This document shows, piece after piece, positions 1 to 11,733 of a stretch of DNA of 52,649 nt (positions within the stretch are counted from its first letter, which is position 1; every line of letters starts with the position of its first letter). The DNA is from Natronospirales bacterium (GTDB lineage Bacteria > Pseudomonadota > Gammaproteobacteria > Natronospirales > JAIVGZ01): contig JAIVGZ010000006.1 in assembly GCA_020201335.1 (NCBI GenBank), positions 61,214 through 113,862 of the forward strand, in the 5' to 3' direction. A program made the position numbers and the translations under genes. The notes under the pieces are model-generated. The model did not search any database. It was not told the DNA's origin and was given only the letters and a program-made list of their open reading frames with translations.

Positions 1-101
1 TTGCGGATCTTGCTCGCCGACACCATCTCCAGCGCCTTCGTCACCTTTTGGGTGTTCTTGACGCTGCCGATCTGGGTCCGGATTTCTTTTGCGCCCGCCA
101 T
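1..101 (-). CDS. atpG: ATP synthase gamma subunit, N-terminal fragment
   Basis: Only the first 33 or so codons are inside the window; the gene runs off the left edge. The start ATG is at 99-101 on the minus strand and the peptide begins [18 protein letters not shown], followed by the family's [13 protein letters not shown] stretch. This is the N-terminal helix of the F1 rotor shaft, which turns inside the alpha3beta3 hexamer. It lies 4 bases after the atpA stop, in the usual order atpIBEFHAG. Identification is secure from the N-terminal motif and the position. Confidence 0.93.
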   Translation of the reverse strand, partial: MAGAKEIRTQIGSVKNTQKVTKALEMVSASKIR

Positions 102-105
102 AGTC

Positions 106-1650
106 TTACCAGGCCTGCGTGGACTTGAACTGCTCGAGCACGCGCTTCAGGCCGGCCGCGACCTCATCGGTGTAGTCGGCGTCCTTGTTTATCTGTTTGT
201 AAAGATCAGCGTGGCTGCTCTTGAAGTACGCGTGCAGCGCCGCCTCGAAGTCGACGACCTTCTTGAACTCGACATCGTCGAGAAAGCCTTCGTTCGCCGC
301 GAACAGCGAAATCGCCATCTCGGCAATCGACAGTGGTGAGTACTGCTTCTGCTTCATGAGCTCGGTGACGCGCTGGCCACGCTCAAGCTGCTTGCGGGTT
401 GTCTCGTCGAGGTCCGACGCGAACTGCGCGAACGCCGCCAGCTCGCGGTACTGCGCGAGCGCGAGGCGTACACCGCCGCCGAGCTTCTTGATGATCTTGG
501 TCTGCGCTGCGCCGCCGACGCGCGACACCGAGATGCCGGCGTTGATTGCAGGCCGGATACCGGCGTTGAACAGGTCGGTTTCGAGGAAGATCTGACCGTC
601 TGTGATCGAGATTACGTTGGTCGGAACGAACGCGGATACGTCGCCGGCCTGCGTCTCGATAATCGGCAGCGCAGTCAACGAACCCGTCTTGCCCTTCACC
701 TTGCCGTTGGTCATCTTCTCGACGTACGCCTCGTTGACTCGGGCGGCGCGCTCGAGCAGGCGCGAATGCAGGTAGAAGACGTCGCCGGGGTAAGCTTCGC
801 GGCCCGGTGGGCGGCGCAGCAACAGCGACACCTGGCGGTATGCCCACGCCTGCTTGGTCAGGTCGTCGTATACGATCAGCGCGTCTTCACCCTTGTCGCG
901 GAAGTACTCGCCCATCGAGCAGCCAGAGTAGGGCGCGATGTACTGCATCGCGGCGGACTCGGACGCGGTTGCGGCGACGACGATCGTGTGCTCCATCGCG
1001 CCATGCTCTTCGAGCCGACGCACCACCTCTGCAATCGAAGACGCCTTCTGGCCAATCGCAACATAAATACACTTAATGCCGGTGCCCTTCTGGTTGATGA
1101 TCGCGTCGACCGCAACCGCAGACTTGCCGGTCTGGCGGTCGCCGATAATCAGCTCGCGCTGGCCGCGGCCGATCGGGACCATCGAGTCGATCGACTTCAG
1201 ACCGGTCTGCACCGGCTGGCTGACCGACTTGCGGGTAATCACGCCCGGCGCGACCTTCTCGATCGGGGAGCGGAGTTCTGTCTCGACCGGACCCTTGCCA
1301 TCAATCGGCACGCCGAGCGAGTTGACGACGCGCCCGAGCAGCGCTTCGCCGACCGGCACCTCAAGGATGCGTCCGGTCGTCTTGACCTCATCGCCTTCCG
1401 AGATTTGTTTGTAGTCGCCGAGGATCACCGCGCCGACCGAATCGCGCTCGAGGTTCAACGCAAGGCCGTAGGTCTCGTTCGGGAACTCGAGCATCTCGCC
1501 CTGCACCGCGTCGGCGAGCCCGTGGATGCGGACGATACCGTCGGTAACGCTGACGACGCTGCCGGTGTTGCGCGCTTCGGCCGCCGCATCGAATTTCTCG
1601 ATGCGCTGGCGGATCAGGTCGCTAATTTCGGAAGGATTCAGTTGCTGCAT
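106..1650 (-). CDS. atpA: F1F0 ATP synthase subunit alpha
   Basis: The 514-residue protein has the normal length for the family. It is the non-catalytic nucleotide-binding subunit of the F1 head at the cytoplasmic face of the inner membrane. The P-loop GDRQTGKS is at about residues 170-177, and the conserved [10 protein letters not shown] segment with the arginine that reaches the catalytic site is in the second half. The N-terminus [20 protein letters not shown] is the standard start that docks the delta subunit. The gene lies 12 bases after atpH and 4 bases before atpG. No internal gap is visible, which matters because several nearby core genes are damaged. Confidence 0.98.
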   Translation of the reverse strand: MQQLNPSEISDLIRQRIEKFDAAAEARNTGSVVSVTDGIVRIHGLADAVQGEMLEFPNETYGLALNLERDSVGAVILGDYKQISEGDEVKTTGRILEVPVGEALLGRVVNSLGVPIDGKGPVETELRSPIEKVAPGVITRKSVSQPVQTGLKSIDSMVPIGRGQRELIIGDRQTGKSAVAVDAIINQKGTGIKCIYVAIGQKASSIAEVVRRLEEHGAMEHTIVVAATASESAAMQYIAPYSGCSMGEYFRDKGEDALIVYDDLTKQAWAYRQVSLLLRRPPGREAYPGDVFYLHSRLLERAARVNEAYVEKMTNGKVKGKTGSLTALPIIETQAGDVSAFVPTNVISITDGQIFLETDLFNAGIRPAINAGISVSRVGGAAQTKIIKKLGGGVRLALAQYRELAAFAQFASDLDETTRKQLERGQRVTELMKQKQYSPLSIAEMAISLFAANEGFLDDVEFKKVVDFEAALHAYFKSSHADLYKQINKDADYTDEVAAGLKRVLEQFKSTQAW

Positions 1651-1662
1651 GTCGTTGCCTCG

Positions 1663-2187
1663 TTAAAGTGAAGCGGCCAGCTTTTCAAGCCGGCCCTTCA
1701 CGGATCCGTCGATGACCATGTCGCCGGCGCGAAGAACCGCGCCACCAATCAAGGAAGCGTCGGTACGCGCCTCGATGACGACCTTGCGCCCAAGGCGCTT
1801 TTCCAATGCCTGTTCAAATCTCTTTTGCTGCGCGTCGGTCAGCGGGAACGCCGACACCACCTCGACGTCGACCCTGTTCTCGGACGCGGCCTTCAGCGCC
1901 TCGAACTGTGCACGGATTGCCGGCAGCGCCGGCAGCCGCCGGCGCTCAGCGAGCAGGCGCAGGAAGGCGCGGCCGTGCTCATTTGCTTTGCCGACATCGG
2001 CGAGGACCCCGGCGAGTTCCTCCGCTGCGACATTCGGGTTGCCAACCAGCCGTGCGAACGCGGGGTCGGCAGCGCCGGCCGCGGCGGCGCCGAGCAGCGC
2101 ACTCCAGGCCGCCAGCTGCCCGGATTCGTGCGCGGTGGCGAATGCCGCCTTCGCGTACGGTCGGGCGATGGTGTCGAGCTCGGCCAT
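1663..2187 (-). CDS. atpH: F1F0 ATP synthase subunit delta
   Basis: This 174-residue protein is of family length (about 177). It is the stator subunit that joins the top of the alpha3beta3 head to the b-subunit dimer. It starts MAELDTIARPYAKAAF, the conserved 'ARPYAKA' helix, and ends with the family's RLGRKV...D.SLIGG segment and a final VIDGSVKGRLEKLA stretch. Its ATG shares one base with the atpF stop (TGATG), so the two genes are probably translationally coupled. Confidence 0.97.
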   Translation of the reverse strand: MAELDTIARPYAKAAFATAHESGQLAAWSALLGAAAAGAADPAFARLVGNPNVAAEELAGVLADVGKANEHGRAFLRLLAERRRLPALPAIRAQFEALKAASENRVDVEVVSAFPLTDAQQKRFEQALEKRLGRKVVIEARTDASLIGGAVLRAGDMVIDGSVKGRLEKLAASL

Positions 2188-2657
2188 CAGAGCTGGGCTG
2201 CCAACTTCTCGAGCAACTCGTCGTGCGCCTTCGCGTCGATCTCACGCTCGAGGATTTTGCCGGCACCGGCGACTGCAATCGTCGCAATCTCGGCACGCAA
2301 CGCCTCTCGAACCCGGCCGCGCTCCTGCTCGATCTCAGCCTGAGCGGCGTCGACGATACGGTCGTGCTCAGACCGTGCTTGCGTCTTCGCTTCTTCGACG
2401 ATGCCGGTACCGCGCTTGTTTGCTTGCCCGATGATGTCTGCGGCCTGCTCACGCGCGCTGGTGTTAATCTCCGTGGCCTTCTGCTGCGCCTGCTCAAGGT
2501 CGTGCACGCCCTTCTCGGCGGCCGCGAGGCCGTCTGCAATCTTCTGCTGACGGTCGCGCATCGCCGTCATGATTGGCGGCCACACGAACTTGACCATCAC
2601 GTACACGAAGATGCCGAAGGTGATGAACTGCCCGAACAGCGTTGCGTTGAGGTTCAC
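2187..2657 (-). CDS. atpF: F1F0 ATP synthase subunit b
   Basis: This is the peripheral stalk subunit, 156 residues, the same length as the E. coli protein. The N-terminus MNLNATLFGQFITF leads into one membrane helix (about residues 6-27) that ends near FVWPPIMTAMRDRQ. The rest is a long, charged, alanine-rich coiled coil typical of the b dimer. It starts 10 bases after atpE and overlaps the atpH start by one base. Only one b-type gene is seen, as in the standard gammaproteobacterial operon. Confidence 0.97.
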   Translation of the reverse strand: MNLNATLFGQFITFGIFVYVMVKFVWPPIMTAMRDRQQKIADGLAAAEKGVHDLEQAQQKATEINTSAREQAADIIGQANKRGTGIVEEAKTQARSEHDRIVDAAQAEIEQERGRVREALRAEIATIAVAGAGKILEREIDAKAHDELLEKLAAQL

Positions 2658-2667
2658 GGCGCTTTCC

Positions 2668-4142
<1,475 letters not shown>

Positions 4143-4213
4143 CTCGTTACCGCTGACCAAAGACGCGGAATTGTAGCGGGGGCGGCTGGAAGGGTCAACG
4201 CGGACCCCACTCA

Positions 4214-5644
4214 TTACTTGATGTGCGAGAGGATACCGTCGAGCTCATCGAGCGAGTTGTATTCGATGACCAGCTTGCCCTTGCCCTTCGCCGAATGTTC
4301 GACCCGGACCCGGGCGCCGAGCTTGCCGGCGAGGTCATCCTGCAGCGTACGAATGTTCGGGTCGAGCGCCTTCCCGGACGGGCGGGATTTGCCGCCCGGA
4401 CCCGCCAGTGCCTTGCGTACCAACGCCTCGGTCTCACGCGCGGTCAGGCCACCCTTGACCACCGCGCGGGCCGCTTCGGACTGTGCGGCACCGGTCAACG
4501 CGAGCAGGGCCCGGGCGTGGCCCATATCCAGGTCTCCGGCCTCCAGCAGCGCTTTGACGTCCGCGTTCAGTTCCTGCAGGCGGAGCAGGTTGGCGACGGC
4601 GGAACGCGAGCGGCCGACGGCGTCGGCCGCCTCCTGCTGGGTGAGTTCGAACTCGCGTATCAGGCGGTCCAGCGCCCGCGCTTCCTCGAGCGGGTTCAGG
4701 TCCTCCCGCTGGATGTTCTCGATCAGCGACATCGCAATCGTTGCGCGGTCGTCGACCCTCCGGACCAGCGCCGGTACGACCTCGAGGCCGGCGAGTTGCG
4801 CGGCGCGCCAGCGGCGCTCGCCGGCGATGATCTCAAACCGCCCACCGCTCATCGGCCGGACGATGATCGGCTGCACCACGCCTTGGGCTTTGATGGATGC
4901 CGCCAGCTCCTGCAGCGTGTCGTCGCGCATGTCGACGCGCGGCTGGTATTGGCCCAACGCGGGGACGCCGAAGCTCGGCGCCTCGGCGAGTCGGATGTTG
5001 CGCGGGATGATTGTGCGATAGACCTTCTCGCCGAAATGCTCGGTCAGCTGCGCCGACACTTCATTTGCAAGGTTATTGCGCGGGTCGAACATCGTCCGCA
5101 GGATGCCCTCAATTTCAAGCTCCGGGTTCACGTTGTCGCGTATCTGCTCAATCGTGTCGACCAGCGCAGACAGCCCCTCCAGCGCGTAATACTCACACTG
5201 CATCGGTATCAGCACGCCGGCCGCTGCGGCGAGCGCGTTCACGGTCAGTAGGTTCAACGACGGCGGGCAGTCGATCAGGATGTAGTCGTAATCATCGGCT
5301 ACTCGGGCCAGCGCGGTACGCAGCCGGCCCTCGCGGTTGAATTCGTTCATCAGCGTGACTTCGGCTGCAGTGAGGTCGGCGTTGCCGGGCAGCACGGCGA
5401 AACCGAGGTGCTCGGGCTGAACAATCGCGCTGCGCGGATCCGCTTTTTTCAGAAGCACGTCGTACCCGGACTGCTCGACCGCGTTCTTGTCGATGCCGCA
5501 GCCCATCGTCGCGTTGCCCTGCGGGTCGAGGTCGACCAGCAGAACGCGCCGCTTGGTGGCGGCGAGCGACGCAGCAAGGTTCACCGCGGTGGTCGTTTTA
5601 CCGACCCCGCCTTTCTGGTTCGCTACCGCGATGATTCGTGCCAT
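4214..5644 (-). CDS. ParA-ParB chromosome-partition fusion protein
   Basis: One 476-residue frame joins two proteins that are normally separate genes. Residues 1-230 are ParA: the deviant Walker [30 protein letters not shown] and the late motif [19 protein letters not shown]. Residues 231-476 are Par[13 protein letters not shown], the CTP-binding [13 protein letters not shown] and [14 protein letters not shown] motifs, an HTH at [21 protein letters not shown], and a C-terminal dimerisation domain. Missing are the last 30 or so residues of ParA and the ParB N-terminus with its LGRGLxAL ParA-stimulating motif. The ATG follows the rsmG stop directly. Two perfect parS sites occur in recF of the same window. 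It may be a real fusion by deletion or a collapsed assembly; the join is near 4955. Confidence 0.85.
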   Translation of the reverse strand: MARIIAVANQKGGVGKTTTAVNLAASLAATKRRVLLVDLDPQGNATMGCGIDKNAVEQSGYDVLLKKADPRSAIVQPEHLGFAVLPGNADLTAAEVTLMNEFNREGRLRTALARVADDYDYILIDCPPSLNLLTVNALAAAAGVLIPMQCEYYALEGLSALVDTIEQIRDNVNPELEIEGILRTMFDPRNNLANEVSAQLTEHFGEKVYRTIIPRNIRLAEAPSFGVPALGQYQPRVDMRDDTLQELAASIKAQGVVQPIIVRPMSGGRFEIIAGERRWRAAQLAGLEVVPALVRRVDDRATIAMSLIENIQREDLNPLEEARALDRLIREFELTQQEAADAVGRSRSAVANLLRLQELNADVKALLEAGDLDMGHARALLALTGAAQSEAARAVVKGGLTARETEALVRKALAGPGGKSRPSGKALDPNIRTLQDDLAGKLGARVRVEHSAKGKGKLVIEYNSLDELDGILSHIK

Positions 5645-6211
5645 CTAGCCCTGCTGTTTCGTCAGTATCGCGAGGTGTCGCTCGGCGTCGAGCCCGGGCA
5701 CTTCCAGCCTGTGCACCGCGGTCGCCTCCCAGCCGGGCGGCAAGTCTGCCAGTTCCTGCGCCGGGTGCGAACCCTTCATTGCGAGCATCCTGCCGCCCGG
5801 CGCACAGAGGTGCCCGGCGTGCGCAACGAAGTCGGCAATGGTCGCGAAGGCGCGGCTGACCACGGTATCAAAGGATACCCCGGGGCGATAGCTTTCAACG
5901 CGCGCCTGCACAACGGTCGCGTTCGGCACGCGCAGCGTATCGATTGCATATTCACAGAAGCGGGTTTTCTTGCCGTTTGAGTCCAGCAGCGTGTAGCGGC
6001 GGGCCGGGTCTACGAGCGCGAGCACCAGGCCAGGGAGCCCGGCGCCGGTGCCGACATCGAGCACGGTCGTGCCGTGCAGGTACGGCAGGACCGCAAGGCT
6101 GTCGGCGATGTGACGCGGCCCCATGTCCGCGCGGTCGCGCACCGCCGTGAGGTTGTACGCGCGGTTCCACTTGAGCAGAAGGTCAAGGTACGCGGAATGC
6201 TTCGGATCCAG
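5645..6211 (-). CDS. rsmG: 16S rRNA (guanine-527-N7)-methyltransferase, start unusual
   Basis: This SAM-dependent enzyme methylates G527 of 16S rRNA. The SAM site VLDVGTGAGLPGLVLAL, the KGSHPAQEL segment and the terminal PGLDAERHLAIL are present. Family homology (YLDLLLKWNRAYNLTAVRD) extends upstream of the first GTG (6142) as far as the gspE stop at 6215-6217, which is in the same frame. No ATG, GTG or TTG lies between. I place the start at CTG 6211, which has a GAGG 8 bases upstream and overlaps the end of gspE; it gives 188 residues. About 15-20 N-terminal residues seen in relatives are absent, so the 5' end may be truncated. It abuts parA-parB with no gap. Confidence 0.8.
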   Translation of the reverse strand: MDPKHSAYLDLLLKWNRAYNLTAVRDRADMGPRHIADSLAVLPYLHGTTVLDVGTGAGLPGLVLALVDPARRYTLLDSNGKKTRFCEYAIDTLRVPNATVVQARVESYRPGVSFDTVVSRAFATIADFVAHAGHLCAPGGRMLAMKGSHPAQELADLPPGWEATAVHRLEVPGLDAERHLAILTKQQG

Positions 6212-6214
6212 CGC

Positions 6215-7987
6215 TCAATCCTCGCCGGGCGGCGCCGCGCGCAGAACCTCGGCGATCGTCGTCACGCCTTCGGCCACCTTGTGGGCGCCACGAATCCGCA
6301 GCGGCTTCAGCCCGTCCTTCCAGGCGGCGCGACGCAGCGCACCGGCGTCGGTGCCGGAGAGTACGGTTTCCCTGAGGGGCGGCGTCATCGCCATCATCTC
6401 GTACAGGCCGACGCGCCCGAGGAAGCCCGTGTTTCGGCACTCGAGGCAGCCGACCGGCGCCTGAACCTTGGGCGGAACGGGCGCTTTGAAAGGCGCGACC
6501 AGCGCCTCCCAGGCAACCGCGTCGGTGTCGGCCGGCACCTTGCAGTGCGGGCACAGCGTACGCACCAGCCGCTGCGCGATCACGCCGCGCACCGTGCTTT
6601 GAATCAGGTACGCAGGCACGCCGAGCTCGAGCAGGCGCGTGACCGCGGATGGCGCGTCGTTCGTATGCAGCGTCGACAACACGAGGTGCCCGGTCAGCGC
6701 CGCCTGCACCGCCATGTTCGCCGTCTCAGAATCCCGGATCTCGCCAATCATGATTACATCCGGGTCCTGGCGCAGCAGCGTGCGCACACCCGACGCGAAA
6801 TCAAGCCCTATGCCGGCGTGTACCTGCATCTGGTTGAAGGCCGGCTCAACGAGTTCGATCGGGTCCTCGACCGTGCACACGTTGACCTCGGGCCGCGCGA
6901 TCTGGCGCAGCGTCGAGTACAAAGTCGTGGTCTTGCCGGAGCCGGTCGGTCCTGTAACCAAAACGATGCCGTGCGGGTGCTCGACCAATTCGCGCCAGGC
7001 CGCTTCGTCTTCGTTGTCGAAACCGAGCTCGCGGAAATTCTTAAGCAGCACGACCGGGTCGAAAATCCGCATCACGAGTTTTTCACCGAACGCGGTCGGC
7101 ATCGTCGACAACCTGAGCTCGACTTCGTCGCCGGCTGGGGTGCGCGTCTTCAGGCGGCCGTCCTGCGGGCGGCGCTTCTCGGCGATGTCCATGCGCCCGA
7201 GGATCTTCAGCCGCGACAGCACCGGCGCGTACACCGCGGCCGGCAACTCGTACACATTCTGCATAACACCATCGATGCGGAAGCGCATGTTCGCGTGCTC
7301 GCGCCGCGGCTCGAGATGGATGTCGCTCGCGCGCTGGTCGAACGCGTATTGCAGCAGCCAGTCGACGATCGACACGACGTGCTGGTCGTTCGCATCGAGC
7401 TGCCCGGAGCGGCCTAGTTCCAGCAACTGTTCGAGGCTCTGCATGCGCCCGGACGGGGACGCGCCTTGGTCGCGGCCCGCACCGAACACCGATTTCGATA
7501 TCGAATAGAACTCGACTTGATAACGCTGCAGGTCAACCGGGTTCATGAACACGCGCCGGAACTTTTTCTTCTGCACGTGCTCGAGTTCGGATTCCCATGC
7601 GCGCACGAACGGCTCGCTGGTCGCGACGGTGATCTCGGTCTTGCCGACTTCGACGGGCAGCGCGCCGTAGCGGGCCGCGTACGCGTACGGCATCACCGAG
7701 GTCGTGCGCGCTACATCCACTTTCAACGGGTCGATCGTGTAGTAGGGAAGGTCAACGCGAGCGGCGAGCCAGCGCGACAGCGCCTCGAGCGTCAGCGGGC
7801 GCGCCGGTTCGCGCGCATCCGTCCAGCCGCGGCCGACCACCACTTCAAGCGGATGCTTACCCGCGAACGCTCCGCCCTGCGCGAGCTGGCGCAGCATCTT
7901 CGCTTGCGCTGCCGCAAGGATGCCGTCGGCCTCGAGCCACTCGAGGACTTCAGGAAGCGTGAGCTTGTGGTCTGCGGCCGTGGCCAT
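6215..7987 (-). CDS. GspE/PilB-type secretion ATPase
   Basis: This 590-residue hexameric ATPase is of the type II secretion/type IV pilus family. It has an N-terminal GspE_N-like region (about 1-170), then the ATPase core with Walker A GPTGSGKTTTLYSTL, the Asp and His boxes, Walker B LRQDPDVIMIGEIRD, and a zinc-type tetracysteine (LCPHC...GCLECRNTGF). No other secretion or pilus gene is in the window, so the partner is unknown; it could be a solitary GspE-like protein. Its ATG shares a base with the prpD stop (TGATG), so it looks coupled to the methylcitrate genes. Its TGA lies just 5' of rsmG. Confidence 0.93.
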   Translation of the reverse strand: MATAADHKLTLPEVLEWLEADGILAAAQAKMLRQLAQGGAFAGKHPLEVVVGRGWTDAREPARPLTLEALSRWLAARVDLPYYTIDPLKVDVARTTSVMPYAYAARYGALPVEVGKTEITVATSEPFVRAWESELEHVQKKKFRRVFMNPVDLQRYQVEFYSISKSVFGAGRDQGASPSGRMQSLEQLLELGRSGQLDANDQHVVSIVDWLLQYAFDQRASDIHLEPRREHANMRFRIDGVMQNVYELPAAVYAPVLSRLKILGRMDIAEKRRPQDGRLKTRTPAGDEVELRLSTMPTAFGEKLVMRIFDPVVLLKNFRELGFDNEDEAAWRELVEHPHGIVLVTGPTGSGKTTTLYSTLRQIARPEVNVCTVEDPIELVEPAFNQMQVHAGIGLDFASGVRTLLRQDPDVIMIGEIRDSETANMAVQAALTGHLVLSTLHTNDAPSAVTRLLELGVPAYLIQSTVRGVIAQRLVRTLCPHCKVPADTDAVAWEALVAPFKAPVPPKVQAPVGCLECRNTGFLGRVGLYEMMAMTPPLRETVLSGTDAGALRRAAWKDGLKPLRIRGAHKVAEGVTTIAEVLRAAPPGED

Positions 7988-9435
7988 CAGATGACCCAGT
8001 GGCCCATGAATTCATCCACGGGGGTCAGCTCAAGGCGCGTCTGGTCGGCGCACAGGGTCTCAATCGCCTCGCACTGCTTTTCGGGCAGGCGATGGGCTAT
8101 CGCAGCGCGGAATTTCTCGACCAGCACCGGTATGCCCTCACCGCGCCGCTTGCGGTGGCCGATCGGAAAGTCGATTGCGACGCGCTCCGTTTTGCCGCCG
8201 TCGTCGAAGAACACCTGGATCGCGTTGCCGATGTAGCGCTTGTCCGGGTCATAGTAGTCACGCGTGAACTGCTCGTTCTCGCTCACCACCATCTTCGAGC
8301 GCAGCATGTCGATGCGTGGGTCGTTCGCGACTGCGTCCTCGTAGTCGTCAGCAGTCAGCCGCCCGAAGATCAGCGGGATTGCGGCCATGTACTGGAGGCA
8401 GTGGTCGCGGTCGGCCGGGTTGCCGAGCTGGCCGGTCTTGTCGATGATGCGCACGCCCGGCTCCTGCGTTTCAATCACGATGCGCTCAATGTGGTCGAGC
8501 CGGCCTTTTACCTCAGGGTGCAGCTGCATCGCACATTCGACCGCCGTCTGCGCGTGGAATTCGGCCGGGTACGAGATTTTAAATAGCACGTTCTCCATCA
8601 CGTACGAACCGAAACGCCGCGGCATTTCGAATTTCTTGCCATTGAACAACACGTCGTAGAAGCCCCACTTCGGCGCCGACAACGCCGACGGGTAACCCAT
8701 CTCGCCGGTCAGCGCGACCAACGCGTGGCGTACCGCACGGCTGGTCGCGTCGCCCGCGGCCCAACTCTTGCGCGAGCCGGCGTTCGGAGCGTGGCGGTAG
8801 GTGCGCAGCGCGCCGCCGTCGAGCCACGCATTCGACACCGCGTTGATTACCTGCTCGCGGTTGCCGCCGAGCATGCGCGTGACTACTGCGGTCGATGCGA
8901 CGCGCACGAGGATCACATGGTCGAGCCCGACGCGGTTGAACGCGTTCTCCAGCGCGAACACGCCCTGGATCTCGTGCGCCCTGATCATCGCGGTCAGCAC
9001 GTCCTTCATCGTGAAGCCCGGCTTGCCGGCGACGACCGCCAAGCGCGACAGGTAGTCGGCCGTTGCGAGGATGCCGCCGAGGTTGTCTGACGGGTGGCCC
9101 CATTCCGCTGCAAGCCATGTGTCGTTGAAATCGAGCCAGCGCACCATCGCGCCGATGTTGAACGCCGCCTGCACCGGCTCCAGCTCGTGCGCGGTGCCCG
9201 GTACGCGCGCACCGCCGGGCAGCGTTGCACCTGGCACGACTGGCCCGAGCAGCTTTGTGCATGCCGGGTAGTTCAACGCGAGCATGCCGCACGCGAGCGT
9301 GTCCATCAGACAGTAGCGCGCGGTCTCGTAGGCCTCACGGCTCGGTGGCGTCCCGCTGCAAACGTAGTCGGCGATGTCGACCAGGATCTGGTCGGGGTCG
9401 GGGCGCTTGGCGGATTTGTAGTCGTGTGAAGACAT
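7987..9435 (-). CDS. prpD: 2-methylcitrate dehydratase
   Basis: This MmgE/PrpD-family enzyme has 482 residues and dehydrates 2-methylcitrate to 2-methyl-cis-aconitate in the methylcitrate cycle for propionyl-CoA. The start is ATG 9435 ([16 protein letters not shown]), preceded by GAAAGGAA at good spacing. Typical PrpD stretches are seen: [57 protein letters not shown] and [21 protein letters not shown]. It lies 58 bases after prpC, and that gap begins with a REP hairpin. It is coupled to the downstream gspE-like gene. Confidence 0.96.
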   Translation of the reverse strand: MSSHDYKSAKRPDPDQILVDIADYVCSGTPPSREAYETARYCLMDTLACGMLALNYPACTKLLGPVVPGATLPGGARVPGTAHELEPVQAAFNIGAMVRWLDFNDTWLAAEWGHPSDNLGGILATADYLSRLAVVAGKPGFTMKDVLTAMIRAHEIQGVFALENAFNRVGLDHVILVRVASTAVVTRMLGGNREQVINAVSNAWLDGGALRTYRHAPNAGSRKSWAAGDATSRAVRHALVALTGEMGYPSALSAPKWGFYDVLFNGKKFEMPRRFGSYVMENVLFKISYPAEFHAQTAVECAMQLHPEVKGRLDHIERIVIETQEPGVRIIDKTGQLGNPADRDHCLQYMAAIPLIFGRLTADDYEDAVANDPRIDMLRSKMVVSENEQFTRDYYDPDKRYIGNAIQVFFDDGGKTERVAIDFPIGHRKRRGEGIPVLVEKFRAAIAHRLPEKQCEAIETLCADQTRLELTPVDEFMGHWVI

Positions 9436-9471
9436 CAACCGTTCCTTTCTTCGTTGTGCTGGCTCTGGCAA

Positions 9472-9498
9472 ATCGCGGTGCGGAGCACCGCTCCTACA
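9472..9498 (-). repeat. REP hairpin overlapping the prpC stop
   Basis: GGTGC-type unit in minus orientation. The head TGTAGGAGCG begins within the last codon of prpC, and its TAG is the stop codon. The rest lies in the prpC-prpD gap, 36 bases before the prpD start. Confidence 0.9.
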
Positions 9499-10624
9499 CC
9501 CGGTCCTTTACCGGGACCCAGGCTTGTTTGTCCGGGCCGGTGTAATCCGCCGAAGGCCTGATCAGTTTGTTGTTCGCGCGTTGCTCCATCACGTGCGCGG
9601 CCCAGCCGGTCGTGCGCGCGCAGACGAAGATCGGCGTGAACAGCGGCGTCGGGATGCCCATGAAGTGGTACGTGCAGGCGCTGTAGAAGTCGAGGTTCGC
9701 GAACAGTTTCTTCTCTTCCATCATCACGCGCTCGATGACTTCTGCGACCGGGTACAACCGCTTGTCGCCGGTCTCTTCGGACAGCTTCCGCGCCCACGCT
9801 TTGATCACGATGTTGCGGGGGTCGGCATCGCGGTACACGCGGTGGCCGAAGCCCATGATTAGCGCCTTCTGCGCGAGCATCTTGCGGATGCCCGCGTCGG
9901 CGGCCTTTGGCGTTTTGAACTTCTCGATTAGCTCCATCGCGGCTTCGTTGGCGCCGCCGTGTAACGGACCTCGCAGTGTCCCGATGCCGGCGGTGATCGC
10001 CGAGTGGATGTCCGACAGCGTTGCCGCGCAGACGCGCGCCGCGAAGGTCGACGCGTTGAATTCGTGCTCGGCGTACAAGATCAGCGATACATCCATGCAG
10101 CGTATGTGCGACGCGGGCGCCTTCTTGCCATGCAGTAGGCGTAGGAAATGCGCGGCGATTGAGTCCTCGCTGCTCTCGGTCTTGATCTGTTTTCCATCGG
10201 CATGGAACCGGTACCAGTACAACAGCATGCCGGGGAACGCGGCGAGCAGCCGGTCGGCGATCTTCTGCTGGTTCTTGAAGTCGCCCTCGGGTTCCAAATT
10301 GCCGAGCATCGAGCAACCGGTGCGCAGCACATCCATCGGGTGGGCAGTCTTCGGAATCTTCTCGAGCGTTTCGCGCAGCGCCTTCGGTAACTTGCGCAGG
10401 CCCATCAATCGCTTCTTGTACGCGTTCAACTCTTTCCGGTTCGGCAGCTTCCCGTAGTGCAGCAGGTGCGCAACCTCCTCGAAGGTCGCGTGCTCCGCAA
10501 GGTCGTAGATGTCGTAGCCGCGGTAAGTGAGGCCAGCGCCTTCTTTGCCGACGGTTGCGATCGCGGTGCTACCCGCAGTGATGCCGGCGAGGCCGCCGGT
10601 TTTTTTCTTGATTGGGTCTGCCAT
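9494..10624 (-). CDS. prpC: 2-methylcitrate synthase
   Basis: This citrate synthase family protein has 376 residues and condenses propionyl-CoA with oxaloacetate. The start is ATG 10624 ([14 protein letters not shown]), with a strong AGGAGG 7 bases upstream. The catalytic segments [12 protein letters not shown] and [14 protein letters not shown] are present. Its place between prpB and prpD argues for methylcitrate rather than citrate synthase, though such enzymes are often bifunctional. The stop TAG at 9494-9496 is part of the conserved TGTAGGAGC head of a REP element, so the mobile repeat supplies the stop codon. Confidence 0.95.
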   Translation of the reverse strand: MADPIKKKTGGLAGITAGSTAIATVGKEGAGLTYRGYDIYDLAEHATFEEVAHLLHYGKLPNRKELNAYKKRLMGLRKLPKALRETLEKIPKTAHPMDVLRTGCSMLGNLEPEGDFKNQQKIADRLLAAFPGMLLYWYRFHADGKQIKTESSEDSIAAHFLRLLHGKKAPASHIRCMDVSLILYAEHEFNASTFAARVCAATLSDIHSAITAGIGTLRGPLHGGANEAAMELIEKFKTPKAADAGIRKMLAQKALIMGFGHRVYRDADPRNIVIKAWARKLSEETGDKRLYPVAEVIERVMMEEKKLFANLDFYSACTYHFMGIPTPLFTPIFVCARTTGWAAHVMEQRANNKLIRPSADYTGPDKQAWVPVKDRV

Positions 10625-10651
10625 CTTCTTGCCTCCTGCGGCTTCATACAA

Positions 10652-10726
10652 ATCGCGGTGCGGAGCACCGCTCCTACATTCCCGCGTCCTACCTGACCAA
10701 TCGCGGTGCGGAGCACCGCTCCTACA
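10652..10726 (-). repeat. tandem REP pair between prpB and prpC
   Basis: Two GGTGC-type units in minus orientation, 10652-10678 and 10700-10726, are separated by 21 bases. They fill the 115-base gap between prpB and prpC, leaving the prpC ribosome site clear. Confidence 0.9.
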
Positions 10727-10739
10727 TTGGAGCGCTCGG

Positions 10740-11621
10740 TCAATCCTTACCGAATAAATCGTCGAGCTTCTTTTCGTAATCGTGGTAGCCGAGCACTTCG
10801 TATAGTTCGTCGCGGGTCTGCATCAGGTCGACGACTTCCTGCTGCGTGCCGTGCTGGCGCAGCGCGCCGTAGACCATCTCGGCGGCGCGGCTCATCGCGC
10901 GGAACGCCGAGAGCGGGTATAGCACCAGCTGGACGCCGGCTTCGCCGAGTTCATCGACGGTGAACAGGGGCGTCTTGCCGAACTCAGTGATGTTCGCGAG
11001 CACCGGGACCGGCACCGCCTTTGTGAACGCGCGGTACTCGTCGAGCGTGGTCAGCGCTTCCGCGAAAATCATGTCGGCGCCGGCATCGACATATGCGAGC
11101 GCACGGTCGAGCGCCGCCTGCTGGCCTTCGACTGCGTGTGCGTCGGTGCGGGCCATCACAACGAATTCCGGGTCGGCACGGCCATCGACAGCGGCCTTGA
11201 TCCGGTCGCACATCTCCGCTGACGCAACCAGCGCCTTACCGGGCCGGTGCCCGCAGCGCTTTGCCGCAACCTGGTCTTCCAAGTGCAGGCCGCCTGCGCC
11301 CGCACGAATCATCTCGGACACGGTTCGGGAAATGTTAAATGCTGACCCCCAGCCGGTGTCCGCATCGACCAGCAGCGGTAAATCGGTCGCGGCGCTGATG
11401 CGGCGGATGTCCTCGCAGACGTCGCCGAGGCCAGTCATCCCAAGGTCTGGGAGGCCGAACGACGCATTCGCGACGCCGGCGCCGGACAGGTAAAGCGCCC
11501 GGAACCCGGCCCGCTCGGCGAGCAGCGCGCTGTACGCATTGATAGCGCCGACAACTTGGAGCGGCCGTTCGGCTACCACCGCGGCGCGCAGCTTGGCACC
11601 GGCTGATTGAGGCTTCGGCAT
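10740..11621 (-). CDS. prpB: methylisocitrate lyase
   Basis: This isocitrate-lyase superfamily enzyme has 293 residues and splits 2-methylisocitrate into pyruvate and succinate. The catalytic [11 protein letters not shown] loop and the metal-binding VDADTGWG are intact. ATG 11621 ([14 protein letters not shown]) gives the usual length and is preceded by AAGGGT. A longer frame to 11828 only translates repeat DNA. It is the first prp gene, 182 bases after a REP and 215 after the acuI stop. Two tandem REPs separate it from prpC. No prpR-type regulator is adjacent. Confidence 0.96.
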   Translation of the reverse strand: MPKPQSAGAKLRAAVVAERPLQVVGAINAYSALLAERAGFRALYLSGAGVANASFGLPDLGMTGLGDVCEDIRRISAATDLPLLVDADTGWGSAFNISRTVSEMIRAGAGGLHLEDQVAAKRCGHRPGKALVASAEMCDRIKAAVDGRADPEFVVMARTDAHAVEGQQAALDRALAYVDAGADMIFAEALTTLDEYRAFTKAVPVPVLANITEFGKTPLFTVDELGEAGVQLVLYPLSAFRAMSRAAEMVYGALRQHGTQQEVVDLMQTRDELYEVLGYHDYEKKLDDLFGKD

Positions 11622-11733
11622 CCGGAAACCCTTACAGGACAAAGGGGCGGCCATTGTAACGGAGGGAAGGGGCCTTAAGCCACGCACCAAACGGACTGGG
11701 CCGCGTAAGGGCGCCCCGCGCAGCGATTTGTGA

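Noticed and set aside
766-1671. Plus-strand frame opposite atpA
   Set aside because: Antisense shadow of atpA; no start site or domain that would support it.
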